From positions 558,001 through 622,000 of the forward strand of contig NZ_QGTX01000001.1 of the NCBI RefSeq assembly GCF_003182485.1: DNA of 64,000 nucleotides, read 5' to 3'. Both the position numbers and the translations under genes were made by a program. Source of the DNA: Geodermatophilus normandii (GTDB lineage Bacteria; Actinomycetota; Actinomycetes; Mycobacteriales; Geodermatophilaceae). The notes below the pieces were generated by a model. The model ran no database searches. It worked only from the letters and a program-made list of their open reading frames with translations, and was not told where the DNA came from. Of this stretch, positions 24,015-31,559 are shown piece after piece; positions within the stretch are counted from its first letter, which is position 1, and each line of letters starts with the position of its first letter.

Positions 24015-24226
24015 CAGAGCTTCCCCGTTCCTGGTCGTCGGTGACGTCGTGAGCGTCGGGGAGAGGGTGGAGCCCGGTCGGGGTCACCCGGACTCCCCGG
24101 ACGTCGAGGACCCGCCCCTGCAGCGGCCGTGCAGCGAGTCGCTACGGCGCGTACCCCCCGCACGGACGGCGCGCGGCCGGGACCTGCCCGGCGCACCTCT
24201 CGACGCCGACCGGGTACGCAGGCCGC

Positions 24227-24523
24227 ATGGCACTGCGCAACGCGGCGGTCGCGGCCGCCGGTCAGTGGACCGACCCCGACGACGGGATCCGCTATCCCAG
24301 CGGTGAGGTGCACGCCTGGGAGCGCGGGCGCAACGAGACGGTCTGCGGCCTGTCGCTGTCCCGCTCCCGGCTGGCCCGCTTCCCGCACGTGAGCTGGGCC
24401 GACGTCCAGCCCGAGTCCGGCCGGCACGCCGAGGAGGTGCAGGCCGTGTGCCGCCGGTGCCGGGCCGCCCTGGGTGCGCGCCGCGACGACCGCGGCTGGA
24501 CCCGCACGAACCCGCGCCCCTGA
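24227..24523 (+). CDS. Hypothetical protein with possible zinc-binding cysteines
   Basis: The 98-aa basic protein reads MALRNAAVAAAGQWTDPDDG, then GEVHAWERGRNETVCGLSLSRSRL and EEVQAVCRRCRAALG. His33, Cys45 and the CRRC pair near 77-80 could bind a metal. I do not recognise the family. ATG 24227 has no ribosome site, and TACGCA lies 6 nt upstream, so the mRNA may be leaderless. A 13-bp perfect hairpin starts on the base after the stop codon. Confidence 0.6.
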   Translation: MALRNAAVAAAGQWTDPDDGIRYPSGEVHAWERGRNETVCGLSLSRSRLARFPHVSWADVQPESGRHAEEVQAVCRRCRAALGARRDDRGWTRTNPRP

Positions 24524-24553
24524 CGTCCCGTGGTACGCCTGTACCACGGGACG
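24524..24553 (+). terminator. Hairpin directly after the stop at 24523
   Basis: CGTCCCGTGGTAC-GCCT-GTACCACGGGACG is a perfect 13-bp stem with a 4-nt loop, immediately after the stop codon and with no U-tract. Confidence 0.75.
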
Positions 24554-24567
24554 AGCGGGAGGTCGGC

Positions 24568-24639
24568 ATGCGGTTCGCCCTGGTGCCGCTGGCGGCGGTC
24601 GCAGGCGCCGTCCCGGCGCTGGGGAGCGGCAACGGCTGA
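24568..24639 (+). CDS. Possible 23-aa hydrophobic peptide
   Basis: ATG 24568 is preceded at ideal distance by GGGAGGT and opens a short frame, MRFALVPLAAVAGAVPALG, ending with SGNG. It resembles a bare signal peptide. The strong ribosome site is the main support. It could also be the decayed start of a secreted protein or a leader upstream of the GNAT gene. Confidence 0.3.
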   Translation: MRFALVPLAAVAGAVPALGSGNG

Positions 24640-24764
24640 GCGACCCGTTGGGCGGACACTCCTCGCAGAGGGAAACCCTTCCGGCTCCGAAGCGTTACCG
24701 TTCCAGGTGCACGTCGTACCCCTCGGCAACGGCGCCGGGGGACAGCGGAGGTGGGAACGCAGCG

Positions 24765-25085
24765 ATGGAGACCACGGTGGTGGACGTCCCCGAGCGGGGA
24801 CGGTTCGAGGTGCGGGTCGGCGACCGCGTCGTCGGGTTGGCCAGTTACCACGTCGAGAACGGGACGATGGCCCTGCCGCACACCGAGGTGGACCCGAGCA
24901 TGGGTGGCCGCGGTCTCGGCAAGGTCCTGGTCAGCGGGGTCCTCGACGCCGCCCGCGAGCGCGGGCTCACCGTCCTGCCCTACTGCTCCTTCGTGCGCCA
25001 CTACATCGAGCAGCACCCCGAGACGCTGGACCTGGTCGCCGACGAGGACAAGCCGCACTTCGGCCTGGCCACCGCCGACCACTGA
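24765..25085 (+). CDS. GNAT-like N-acetyltransferase domain protein (YjdJ/NATD1 type)
   Basis: The 106-aa minimal acetyltransferase has FEVRVGDRVVGLASYHVENGTMALPHTEVDPSMGGRGLGKVLVSGVLDAARERGLTVLPYCSFVRHYIEQHPE. The GGRGLG acetyl-CoA loop and the CSFVRHYI segment define this short family. ATG 24765 follows GGAGGTGGG at a somewhat long distance. The acceptor substrate is unknown. Confidence 0.88.
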   Translation: METTVVDVPERGRFEVRVGDRVVGLASYHVENGTMALPHTEVDPSMGGRGLGKVLVSGVLDAARERGLTVLPYCSFVRHYIEQHPETLDLVADEDKPHFGLATADH

Positions 25086-25117
25086 GCCGCTGACCTGCGG
25101 TCCCCCGCCGGGTTGCC

Positions 25118-25123
25118 TAGCCT
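25118..25123 (+). promoter_or_regulatory. -10 box of the photolyase-nei operon
   Basis: TAGCCT, then 7 nt, then the GTG at 25131. There is no ribosome site, so the photolyase mRNA is probably leaderless. Confidence 0.55.
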
Positions 25124-25130
25124 GGCGGGG

Positions 25131-26501
25131 GTGCCGACAGCTCTGCTCTGGTTCCGCCGCGACCTCCGACTCAGGGACCACCCGGCGCTCGTCGCCGCGG
25201 TCGAGGCCGCGGGTGGCGACGGCACGGTGGTGCCCGTCTTCGTCGTCGACCCGCGCCTGTGGGAGACGTCGGGCCGGCCACGGCGGGAGTTCCTGCGCGG
25301 TTGCCTGGCCGACCTGCGCGAGCAGACCGGCGGGGCCCTGGTCATCCGCTCCGGCGACCCGGTGCGCGTGATCCCCGACCTGGTCCGCGAGACCGGGGCG
25401 GGGAGCGTGCACCTGTCCGCCGACGCCGGCGTCTACGGCCGGGCCCGCGACGCGGCGGTCGAGCAGGCGCTCGGCGACGTCCCGTTCGTGCGCACCGGCT
25501 CGCCGTACGGCGTCACGCCCGGGCGGCTGACCAAGGACGACGGCACGCCGTTCAGGGTCTACTCCCCCTTCGCGCGGGCCTGGCGGGCCCGCGGACTGCA
25601 CGGCCCCGCGCCGCGACCCGACGTCGCCTGGGCCCCGGACGTGCCCACGGAGGACCTCCCGCCGGCGCAGGACCTCGACGGCACGGTGCTCCCCCCGGCC
25701 GGGGAGCGGGCCGGGCTCGACGCCTGGGCGCTGTTCCGCGACCAGCGGCTGCTCGGCTACGCGACCTCCCGCAACACGCCCGGCACCGACGGCACCAGCC
25801 GGCTGTCGGCGCACCTCAAGTACGGCACCGTGCACCCGCGGACCCTCCTCGCCGAGGCGCAGGGACTCGCCGAGGACCACGCCGGAGCCGTGGACACGTT
25901 CGTCGGGGAGCTCATCTGGCGCGACTTCTACGCCGACGTCCTGTGGCACCGCCCCGAGACCGCGCGCGAGCCGTTCAACGAGCAGATGAAGGCCATGCGG
26001 TACGACACCGGCCCGGTCGCCGACGAGCACTTCGCCGCCTGGGCGGAGGGCCGCACCGGCTATCCGATCGTCGATGCCGGGATGCGCCAGCTGCACGGCG
26101 AGGCCTACGTGCACAACCGAGTGCGGATGGTCCTGGCGTCCTTCCTGTGCAAGGACCTGCACGTCGACTGGCGGCGCGGCGCCCGCTACTTCCTCGACCA
26201 CCTCGTCGACGGCGACCTGGCCAGCAACCACCACGGCTGGCAGTGGGTGGCCGGCACCGGGACCGACCCCTCGCCGTACTACCGCGTGTTCAACCCGACC
26301 CGGCAGGGCCAGCAGTTCGACCCCGACGGTGCCTACGTGCGCCGCTGGGTGCCGCAGCTGCGCGACGTCCCCGACCGGTACGTGCACGAGCCGTGGACCA
26401 TGCCCGGTGGGCCGCCGGAGGGCTACCCGGCGCCGATCGTCGACCACGTCGAGGAGCGCCAGGTCGCGCTGGCCCGCTACCAGGCGGTGCGGGATGCCTG
26501 A
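25131..26501 (+). CDS. Deoxyribodipyrimidine photolyase / cryptochrome-family protein
   Basis: The 456-aa FAD protein begins ALLWFRRDLRLRDHPAL (N-terminal antenna-binding domain). The C-terminal FAD domain shows SRLSAHLKYGTVHPR, ELIWRDFYADVLW, GYPIVDAGMRQL, VHNRVRMVLASFLCKDLHVDWRRG, SNHHGWQWVAGTGTD and VFNPTRQG. This is the complete class I CPD-photolyase pattern. It repairs UV dimers using blue light. It overlaps a Nei-type glycosylase by 8 bp, so the two repair enzymes are co-expressed. The start follows from a leaderless promoter box. Confidence 0.92.
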   Translation: MPTALLWFRRDLRLRDHPALVAAVEAAGGDGTVVPVFVVDPRLWETSGRPRREFLRGCLADLREQTGGALVIRSGDPVRVIPDLVRETGAGSVHLSADAGVYGRARDAAVEQALGDVPFVRTGSPYGVTPGRLTKDDGTPFRVYSPFARAWRARGLHGPAPRPDVAWAPDVPTEDLPPAQDLDGTVLPPAGERAGLDAWALFRDQRLLGYATSRNTPGTDGTSRLSAHLKYGTVHPRTLLAEAQGLAEDHAGAVDTFVGELIWRDFYADVLWHRPETAREPFNEQMKAMRYDTGPVADEHFAAWAEGRTGYPIVDAGMRQLHGEAYVHNRVRMVLASFLCKDLHVDWRRGARYFLDHLVDGDLASNHHGWQWVAGTGTDPSPYYRVFNPTRQGQQFDPDGAYVRRWVPQLRDVPDRYVHEPWTMPGGPPEGYPAPIVDHVEERQVALARYQAVRDA

Positions 26502-27303
26502 GGGCCACACCCTCTACCGGCTGGCGAGGGAGCAGTCGGAGCTGTTCGCCGGCCGCCCGGTGCACGTGACCAGCCCGCAGGGCCGCTTCGCCGCCGGGGC
26601 CGCGCTGCTCGACGGCCGCGTGCTCGAGGAGGTCACCAGCTACGGCAAGCACCTGTTCGCCGACTTCGGCGGCGACGTGCTGCACGTGCACCTGGGCCTC
26701 TACGGCACCTACTCCGCCGGGGTCGGGGACCCGCCGCCGCCGCGCGGGGCGCTGCGCATGCGCTGGGTGGCCGACGGGCCGGAGGGCGAGGGCGTCTGGA
26801 CCGACCTGCGCGGGGCGACGGCGTGCGACGTCCTCACCCAGCCCGAGGTCGACACCATCCTCGACCGGCTCGGCCCCGACCCGCTGCGCACCCGCCGCGG
26901 CGGCCCGCTGTCGTACGCCAAGGTCGGCCGCAGCCGGACGGCGGTCGGCGCGCTGCTCATGGACCAGTCGGTCCTGGCCGGGGTCGGCAACGTCTACCGC
27001 GCCGAGATCCTCTTCCGGCACCGCATCTCGCCGTTCCGCCCGGGCCGTGACGTCGGCGCCGACGAGTGGCAGGCGCTGTGGGACGACCTCGTGGTGCTGC
27101 TGCGCGCCGGCGTCCGGATGGGCCGGATCGTGACGACGCGGCCGGCCGACCGCTCCCGCCGCTCCGGTGCGGTCCGCCGCGAGGACGCGCACTACGTCTA
27201 CCGGCGCACCGGCCTGCCCTGCCGCATCTGCGGCACCGAGGTGCGGACCGAGGAGATGGTCGGCCGCAACCTCCACTGGTGCCCCGTCTGCCAGGCCGTC
27301 TAG
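26494..27303 (+). CDS. Fpg/Nei-family DNA glycosylase (Nei2-like)
   Basis: The 269-aa protein starts MPEGHTLYRLA, so Pro2 and Glu3 are available for the bifunctional glycosylase/AP-lyase reaction. It has the YGKHLFADF strand with the conserved Lys, the GVGNVYRAEILF helix-two-turn-helix and a C-terminal zinc finger CRICG ... HWCPVCQ. It excises oxidised bases. The ATG lies inside the photolyase stop region (8-bp overlap), giving a coupled repair operon. It is convergent with the monooxygenase gene after a 21-bp gap. Confidence 0.92.
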   Translation: MPEGHTLYRLAREQSELFAGRPVHVTSPQGRFAAGAALLDGRVLEEVTSYGKHLFADFGGDVLHVHLGLYGTYSAGVGDPPPPRGALRMRWVADGPEGEGVWTDLRGATACDVLTQPEVDTILDRLGPDPLRTRRGGPLSYAKVGRSRTAVGALLMDQSVLAGVGNVYRAEILFRHRISPFRPGRDVGADEWQALWDDLVVLLRAGVRMGRIVTTRPADRSRRSGAVRREDAHYVYRRTGLPCRICGTEVRTEEMVGRNLHWCPVCQAV

Positions 27304-27324
27304 CACCGGGTCGGGGAACGGCGG

Positions 27325-27633
27325 CTAGAGGGCGCCCTTGACGGGGTCGCCGGCGGGGTGGGCGGTGAGCACCTGGACCGCGGGGCGCTCGGTGAGCTTG
27401 CCCTCGAGCCTCGCCGACAGCGAGGTCAGGGGCTCGGCCTTGCCGTGGGTGGCCAGCGCCTCGGGGCTCTCCCACTGCTCGACCATGAGGAGGACACCGC
27501 GGCCCTCGTGCAGGGCGTACCGCTCGCAGCCGGGCTCCTCGTGCACCTTCGGCACCGTCTCGAGCACCGCCTGCCGGACCTCGTCCACGTGCTCGGGCTT
27601 CGGGGTGATGGTGGCGACGACGACGACGGACAC
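27325..27633 (-). CDS. Antibiotic biosynthesis monooxygenase (ABM) domain protein
   Basis: The 102-aa dimeric alpha/beta-barrel-type protein contains VVVVATITPKPEHVDEVRQAVLETVPKVHEEPGCERYALHE and VEQWESPEALATHGKAEPL. These fit the YgiN/ABM family, which includes quinone monooxygenases and heme-degrading enzymes. GTG 27633 has a GAGGGGA site. The substrate is unknown. Confidence 0.88.
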   Translation of the reverse strand: MSVVVVATITPKPEHVDEVRQAVLETVPKVHEEPGCERYALHEGRGVLLMVEQWESPEALATHGKAEPLTSLSARLEGKLTERPAVQVLTAHPAGDPVKGAL

Positions 27634-27717
27634 GGGCGGTCCCCTCTGCTGTGGACGGTGGGCTCGCCGGGCGCGTGATCTGGCGCACGGACGCCCGGCG
27701 GGGCCAGGATGCCAGTC

Positions 27718-29154
27718 GTGTCGGACGACGGTGAGCGCGCCCCGGAGGACGGCAGGCCGCTGCGGGTGGCCGTGGTGGGCGCCGGCCCGGCCGGCATCTA
27801 CACCGCGGAGACCCTGACCCGCCGGGCGCCGGTGCCGGTGACCGTCGACCTGATCGACCGGCTGCCCACCCCCTTCGGCCTGGTCCGGCACGGCATCGCC
27901 CCCGACCACCCGAAGATGCGGGCCATCCGCGACACCCTGCACCGGGCGCTCGACCACCCCGGCGTGCGGTTCGTCGGCAACGTCGAGGTGGGCACCGACA
28001 TCGCCCTCGACGAGTTGCGCACGCACGTCGACGCCGTCGTCTACACCTACGGCGCGGCCCTCGACCGGCCGCTGTCCGTCGACGGCGAGGACCTGCCCGG
28101 CAGCCTGGCCGCCACCGACCTCGTGGCCTGGTACTGCGGGCACCCCGACGCCGACCGGGCGAGGGTCGAGGCGGCCCTGAGCGGCGTCCGCCGCGCGGTC
28201 GTAATCGGCGTCGGCAACGTGGCCCTCGACGTGGCACGGGTGCTGGCCCGCGCCCCGCAGGAGCTCGAGCCCACCGACATGCCCCAGCACGTGCTCGACG
28301 TCCTGGCCGCCACGCCGGTCGAGGAGGTCACCGTGCTCGGCCGCCGCGGCCCCGCGCACGCCAGCTTCACCACCATGGAGCTGCGCGAGCTCGACGGGCT
28401 GGACCAGGCCACCGTGCTCGTCGACCCGGCCGACCTCGAGCTGACCCCCGCCGCGGAGGAGCGGGTCGCCGCCGACCGCAACGCCTCCCGCAACCTCGCC
28501 GTCCTGCGCGAGTGGGCCGGCCACCGGCCCGAGCCCGGCCGGGTCCGGCTGTCGCTGCGCTTCTACCGCCGGCCGGTGCGCCTGCTCGGGGACGACCGGG
28601 TCACCGGCGTGGAGGTGGAGCGCACCGCGGTGGACGACGACGGCCGGGCGACCGGCACCGGCGAGTACGAGGTGCTGCCCGCCGACCTCGTCGTCCGCTC
28701 GGTCGGCTACCGCGGGCAGGGGCTGCCCGGCCTGCCCGTCGACACGCGCACCGGCACCGTGCCCAACGAGGAGGGCCGGGTGCTGCGCGGGGGCGCCCCG
28801 TCGGCCGGCGAGTACGTGGCCGGCTGGATCAAGCGCGGCCCCAGCGGAGTGGTGGGCACCAACAAGCACGACGCCCGCGAGACCGTCGCCTCGCTGCTGG
28901 CCGACGCCGAGGCCGGGGTCATCGGCCCGCACGGCGACCGCGACGACCTGGTGAACACGCTGCGGGCCCGCGGGACCGAGCCGGTGCTGCTGGAGGACTG
29001 GCGGGCGATCGACGCCGCCGAGGTGGCCCTGGGCGCCACGCGCGGGCGGGCCCGCACCACGATGCACGAGCGCGAGGCGCTGCTCGCCGCCGTCCGGGCG
29101 GCCGCGGACCGACGAGTTCCGGCTCTCCCGCCGGTCGACCCCGCATGCAGCTGA
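27718..29154 (+). CDS. Ferredoxin/adrenodoxin-type NADP+ reductase (FprA-like)
   Basis: The 478-aa flavoprotein has VAVVGAGPAGIYTAETL (FAD Rossmann), PTPFGLVRHGIAPDHPKM, the NADP motif VVIGVGNVALDVARVLARAP and the C-terminal GWIKRGPSGVVGTNKHDA. This is the layout of mycobacterial FprA and mitochondrial adrenodoxin reductase. It passes electrons between NADPH and ferredoxins, for example to P450s. The GTG at 27718 is preferred because CAGGAT lies 7 nt upstream. An ATG at 27709 would fall inside that box. No ferredoxin gene is adjacent. Confidence 0.9.
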   Translation: MSDDGERAPEDGRPLRVAVVGAGPAGIYTAETLTRRAPVPVTVDLIDRLPTPFGLVRHGIAPDHPKMRAIRDTLHRALDHPGVRFVGNVEVGTDIALDELRTHVDAVVYTYGAALDRPLSVDGEDLPGSLAATDLVAWYCGHPDADRARVEAALSGVRRAVVIGVGNVALDVARVLARAPQELEPTDMPQHVLDVLAATPVEEVTVLGRRGPAHASFTTMELRELDGLDQATVLVDPADLELTPAAEERVAADRNASRNLAVLREWAGHRPEPGRVRLSLRFYRRPVRLLGDDRVTGVEVERTAVDDDGRATGTGEYEVLPADLVVRSVGYRGQGLPGLPVDTRTGTVPNEEGRVLRGGAPSAGEYVAGWIKRGPSGVVGTNKHDARETVASLLADAEAGVIGPHGDRDDLVNTLRARGTEPVLLEDWRAIDAAEVALGATRGRARTTMHEREALLAAVRAAADRRVPALPPVDPACS

Positions 29155-29485
29155 GCAACGTCCTCGCCGTCCTGCCCGTCGACGACTTCCCCACCGCGGA
29201 GGCGTGGTACCGGCTGCTGTCGACCGGGAACCCGACCGCCGTCCGATGGCCACCCGCGCGGAGTGGCAGCTGACCGACGGCGGCGCCGTCCAGGTCATCG
29301 CGCTGCCCGACGCGCCGCGCGGGACGACGGTGGTGCTCGGCGTCGACGACGCGGACGCACGGGCCGCCGAGCCCGCCGGACGCGGCGTCGACGCGCGGCT
29401 CTCGACCACCCCCGACGGCGCCTTCCGGCTGGCGGCCTGCACCGACCCGTCGGGCAACACCGTCATGCTCGGTCAGGTGCTCTGA
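29145..29485 (+). pseudogene. VOC-family protein, frameshifted near codon 25
   Basis: ATG 29145, overlapping the reductase stop region, starts MQLSNVLAVLPVDDFPTAEAWYRLL, a typical VOC beginning. It then loses frame near 29220. One base away the domain continues as REPDRRPMATRAEWQLTDGG to the natural end GNTVMLGQVL at 29485. Restoring one base gives a protein of about 113 aa. The 3' end overlaps the opposite inositol-phosphatase gene by 13 bp. Confidence 0.7.
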
Positions 29486-30534
29486 CCCAGCACCGCGGCG
29501 GCGAGGTCGCGCGCGCCCTGTTCGGAGGCCGCGGCCACGAACCGGATGAGCGTCCCGGTGTCCGGGCGCAGCCGCAGCGGCCCGCCGTCGTCGGTCAGCG
29601 CCACCCCGCCCGCGGCGGCCAGCACGGCCAGCCCGCCGGCGACGTCGTGCACGTGGGTGCCGCTGCGGTCGAGGTCGTGCCAGGCGGCGGCGGACCCGTC
29701 GGCGACCAGGCACAGGTCGACGGCGGTGCAGCCGGTCACCCGCACCCGGTGCGCGGTGGCGGGCACCCGGACGGTGCGTCCCGACGGCGCGACGACGGTG
29801 CTGCCCTCCCGCACCCGCGCCGGCACGCCGTCGCGCTGCGCGCCGGCGTCCACGGTCCCGGCCCAGCGGCGGCCGGAGGACAGGTCGACGACGAGCCCGG
29901 CCACCGGGCGGCCGCGGTGCACCAGCCCCGCCGAGAACGCCCACGGCGGCAGCCCGGCGCGGAAGTTGCCGGTGCCGTCGAGCGGGTCGAGCACGATCCA
30001 CGGCTCGTCGCCGGTCACGTCGGGGTCGGGGCGCTCCTCCGACAGCACGGGCACGCCGAGCGGTGCCAGCGTCTCGGCGGCGGCGTCGTGCGCGGCGTCG
30101 TCGGCGGCCATCGACCAGCTGCCGTCGTCCTTCCGGACGTCCCGCCCGGTGTCCCGGGCCAGCGCGACGGCCACCTCGACCCGGGTGGCGGCCAGCGCGG
30201 CGAGGTGGGCGAACCGCTCGGTCAGCGGCGCGTCGGCCGGCGGCGCGACCACCTCGACCACCCGCCCGGTCCCCGCGTCACGGACCTGCGAGCAGCCCCA
30301 GGCCGCGGCGACGGCGAGCAACCCGGCCCGGCCGGTCACGTGCGTGGAGCGGTGGACGACGACGGCCTCGGTGGTGCCCTCGTCGGTCCAGCGGCGTCGC
30401 AGGTGCGCCGCCGCGCCGTCGCCGACGAGCAGCCGCGCGCCGGGGTCGAGCAGCTCGGGCGCGAGCGCGGCCGGCCCGACGCCGAGCAGCCGGGCCGCCG
30501 CGCGCAGGTCCTCCCCCGACGCCGCCACCCGCAT
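29473..30534 (-). CDS. Inositol-monophosphatase-family phosphatase with extra N-terminal region
   Basis: The 353-aa protein has a normal IMPase domain from about residue 105. Metal motifs are SEERPD (Glu pair), IVLDPLDGTGNF and the late HDVAGGLAVLAAAGG with its Asp. The first 100 or so residues (EDLRAAARLLGVGPAALAPELLDPGARLL ... VVEVVAPP) are not part of the usual 260-aa family, and I do not recognise them. ATG 30534 is chosen; GTGs at 30546 or 30549 are alternatives. TACCTT at 30574-30579 may be the -10. The substrate is a sugar or inositol phosphate, or PAP. Confidence 0.82.
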   Translation of the reverse strand: MRVAASGEDLRAAARLLGVGPAALAPELLDPGARLLVGDGAAAHLRRRWTDEGTTEAVVVHRSTHVTGRAGLLAVAAAWGCSQVRDAGTGRVVEVVAPPADAPLTERFAHLAALAATRVEVAVALARDTGRDVRKDDGSWSMAADDAAHDAAAETLAPLGVPVLSEERPDPDVTGDEPWIVLDPLDGTGNFRAGLPPWAFSAGLVHRGRPVAGLVVDLSSGRRWAGTVDAGAQRDGVPARVREGSTVVAPSGRTVRVPATAHRVRVTGCTAVDLCLVADGSAAAWHDLDRSGTHVHDVAGGLAVLAAAGGVALTDDGGPLRLRPDTGTLIRFVAAASEQGARDLAAAVLGQST

Positions 30535-30612
30535 CGTCTCCGCCACCACTCCCCCGCTCCGCCCGCCCTCCCGCAAGGTAGGCCACCGGGGGCGCCGGGG
30601 TAGGGCGCCACG

Positions 30613-31548
30613 GTGACGGCTCCCGCGCGCACCGGTCTCGACGACGTCGACGTCGTCCTCCTCGTCCACCAGGAGCCCCCGGAGCTGCTCGCGCGGCACC
30701 ACGCGGCGCTGTCGGCGGCCACCGGCCCCGGCTGGCGCGGCCGGGCGCTGCTGGTGGAGAACGCCGCCGCGCCGGCGACGTCGGCGGCCGCCCGCGGGCA
30801 CCTGTCCGAGCACTACCCGGACGCCGACCGGTGGGTCCTGCGCTCCCCGCGCAACCTCGGCTTCGCCCGCGCCATGGACCTCGCCCTCGACGCCTGCCGC
30901 GGCCGGTTCGTGGCCCTGGTCAACTCCGACGGCGAGCCCGACCCGGGCATGCTGCACCGGCTGGCCGGCGTCCTCGACGCCGAGCCCCGGGCGGTGTGGG
31001 CGGCGCCGGCGGTCTCCGGCCCCGGCGAGGACGACGACCCGCCCGGCCCGCCGTTCGAGGCCGGCGAGCTGGGCGGCACCGCGCTGCTGGTGCGCCGGGC
31101 GGAGTTCCTGGCGGCCGGGGGCTTCGACCCGCTGTACTTCTTCTACAACGAGGACCGCGACGCCTCCGCCCGCCTGCGCGCGGCCGGGCACCTGCTGCTG
31201 CGGGTCCCCGACAGCCGTTTCCGGCACGGCAAGGACGGCCGGAGCGCCCGCGGGGTGTTCCTGCGCGAGTGGCACTACGGCCGCACCGTCCAGGTGTTGC
31301 TCCCGCAGCACGCGGACCGGCCGGTGCGGGAGGCGCTGACCTTCCTCGCCCGGCGGCCGCGCGCGGTCGCACAGCACCTGCGCGACGGCGACCTGCCCGG
31401 CGCGGCCGGCATCGCGCTGGCCACCCTCGAGCTGCCGCGCGGGCTCCTGGTGGCCGCCGCGCGGCGCCGCCACCCCTGGGACGGCGCCCGGCTCGCCGCC
31501 TGGCTGGAGGAGCACCGCGGCGACGTCGAGCTGGACCGCTGTCCCTGA
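30613..31548 (+). CDS. Family 2 glycosyltransferase
   Basis: The 311-aa GT-A fold enzyme shows a short nucleotide-binding start (DDVDVVLLVHQEPPELLARH), NLGFARAMDLALD, the VNSDGEPD acidic motif in place of DxD, and GGFDPLYFFYNEDRDASARLRAAGH, the ED acceptor region of rhamnosyl/galactofuranosyl-type transferases. The GTG start at 30613 lies 6 nt after TAGGGC. It lacks membrane helices and probably acts on cell-envelope glycans. Donor and acceptor are unknown. Confidence 0.87.
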   Translation: MTAPARTGLDDVDVVLLVHQEPPELLARHHAALSAATGPGWRGRALLVENAAAPATSAAARGHLSEHYPDADRWVLRSPRNLGFARAMDLALDACRGRFVALVNSDGEPDPGMLHRLAGVLDAEPRAVWAAPAVSGPGEDDDPPGPPFEAGELGGTALLVRRAEFLAAGGFDPLYFFYNEDRDASARLRAAGHLLLRVPDSRFRHGKDGRSARGVFLREWHYGRTVQVLLPQHADRPVREALTFLARRPRAVAQHLRDGDLPGAAGIALATLELPRGLLVAAARRRHPWDGARLAAWLEEHRGDVELDRCP

Positions 31549-31559
31549 GCCGGTCCGGC

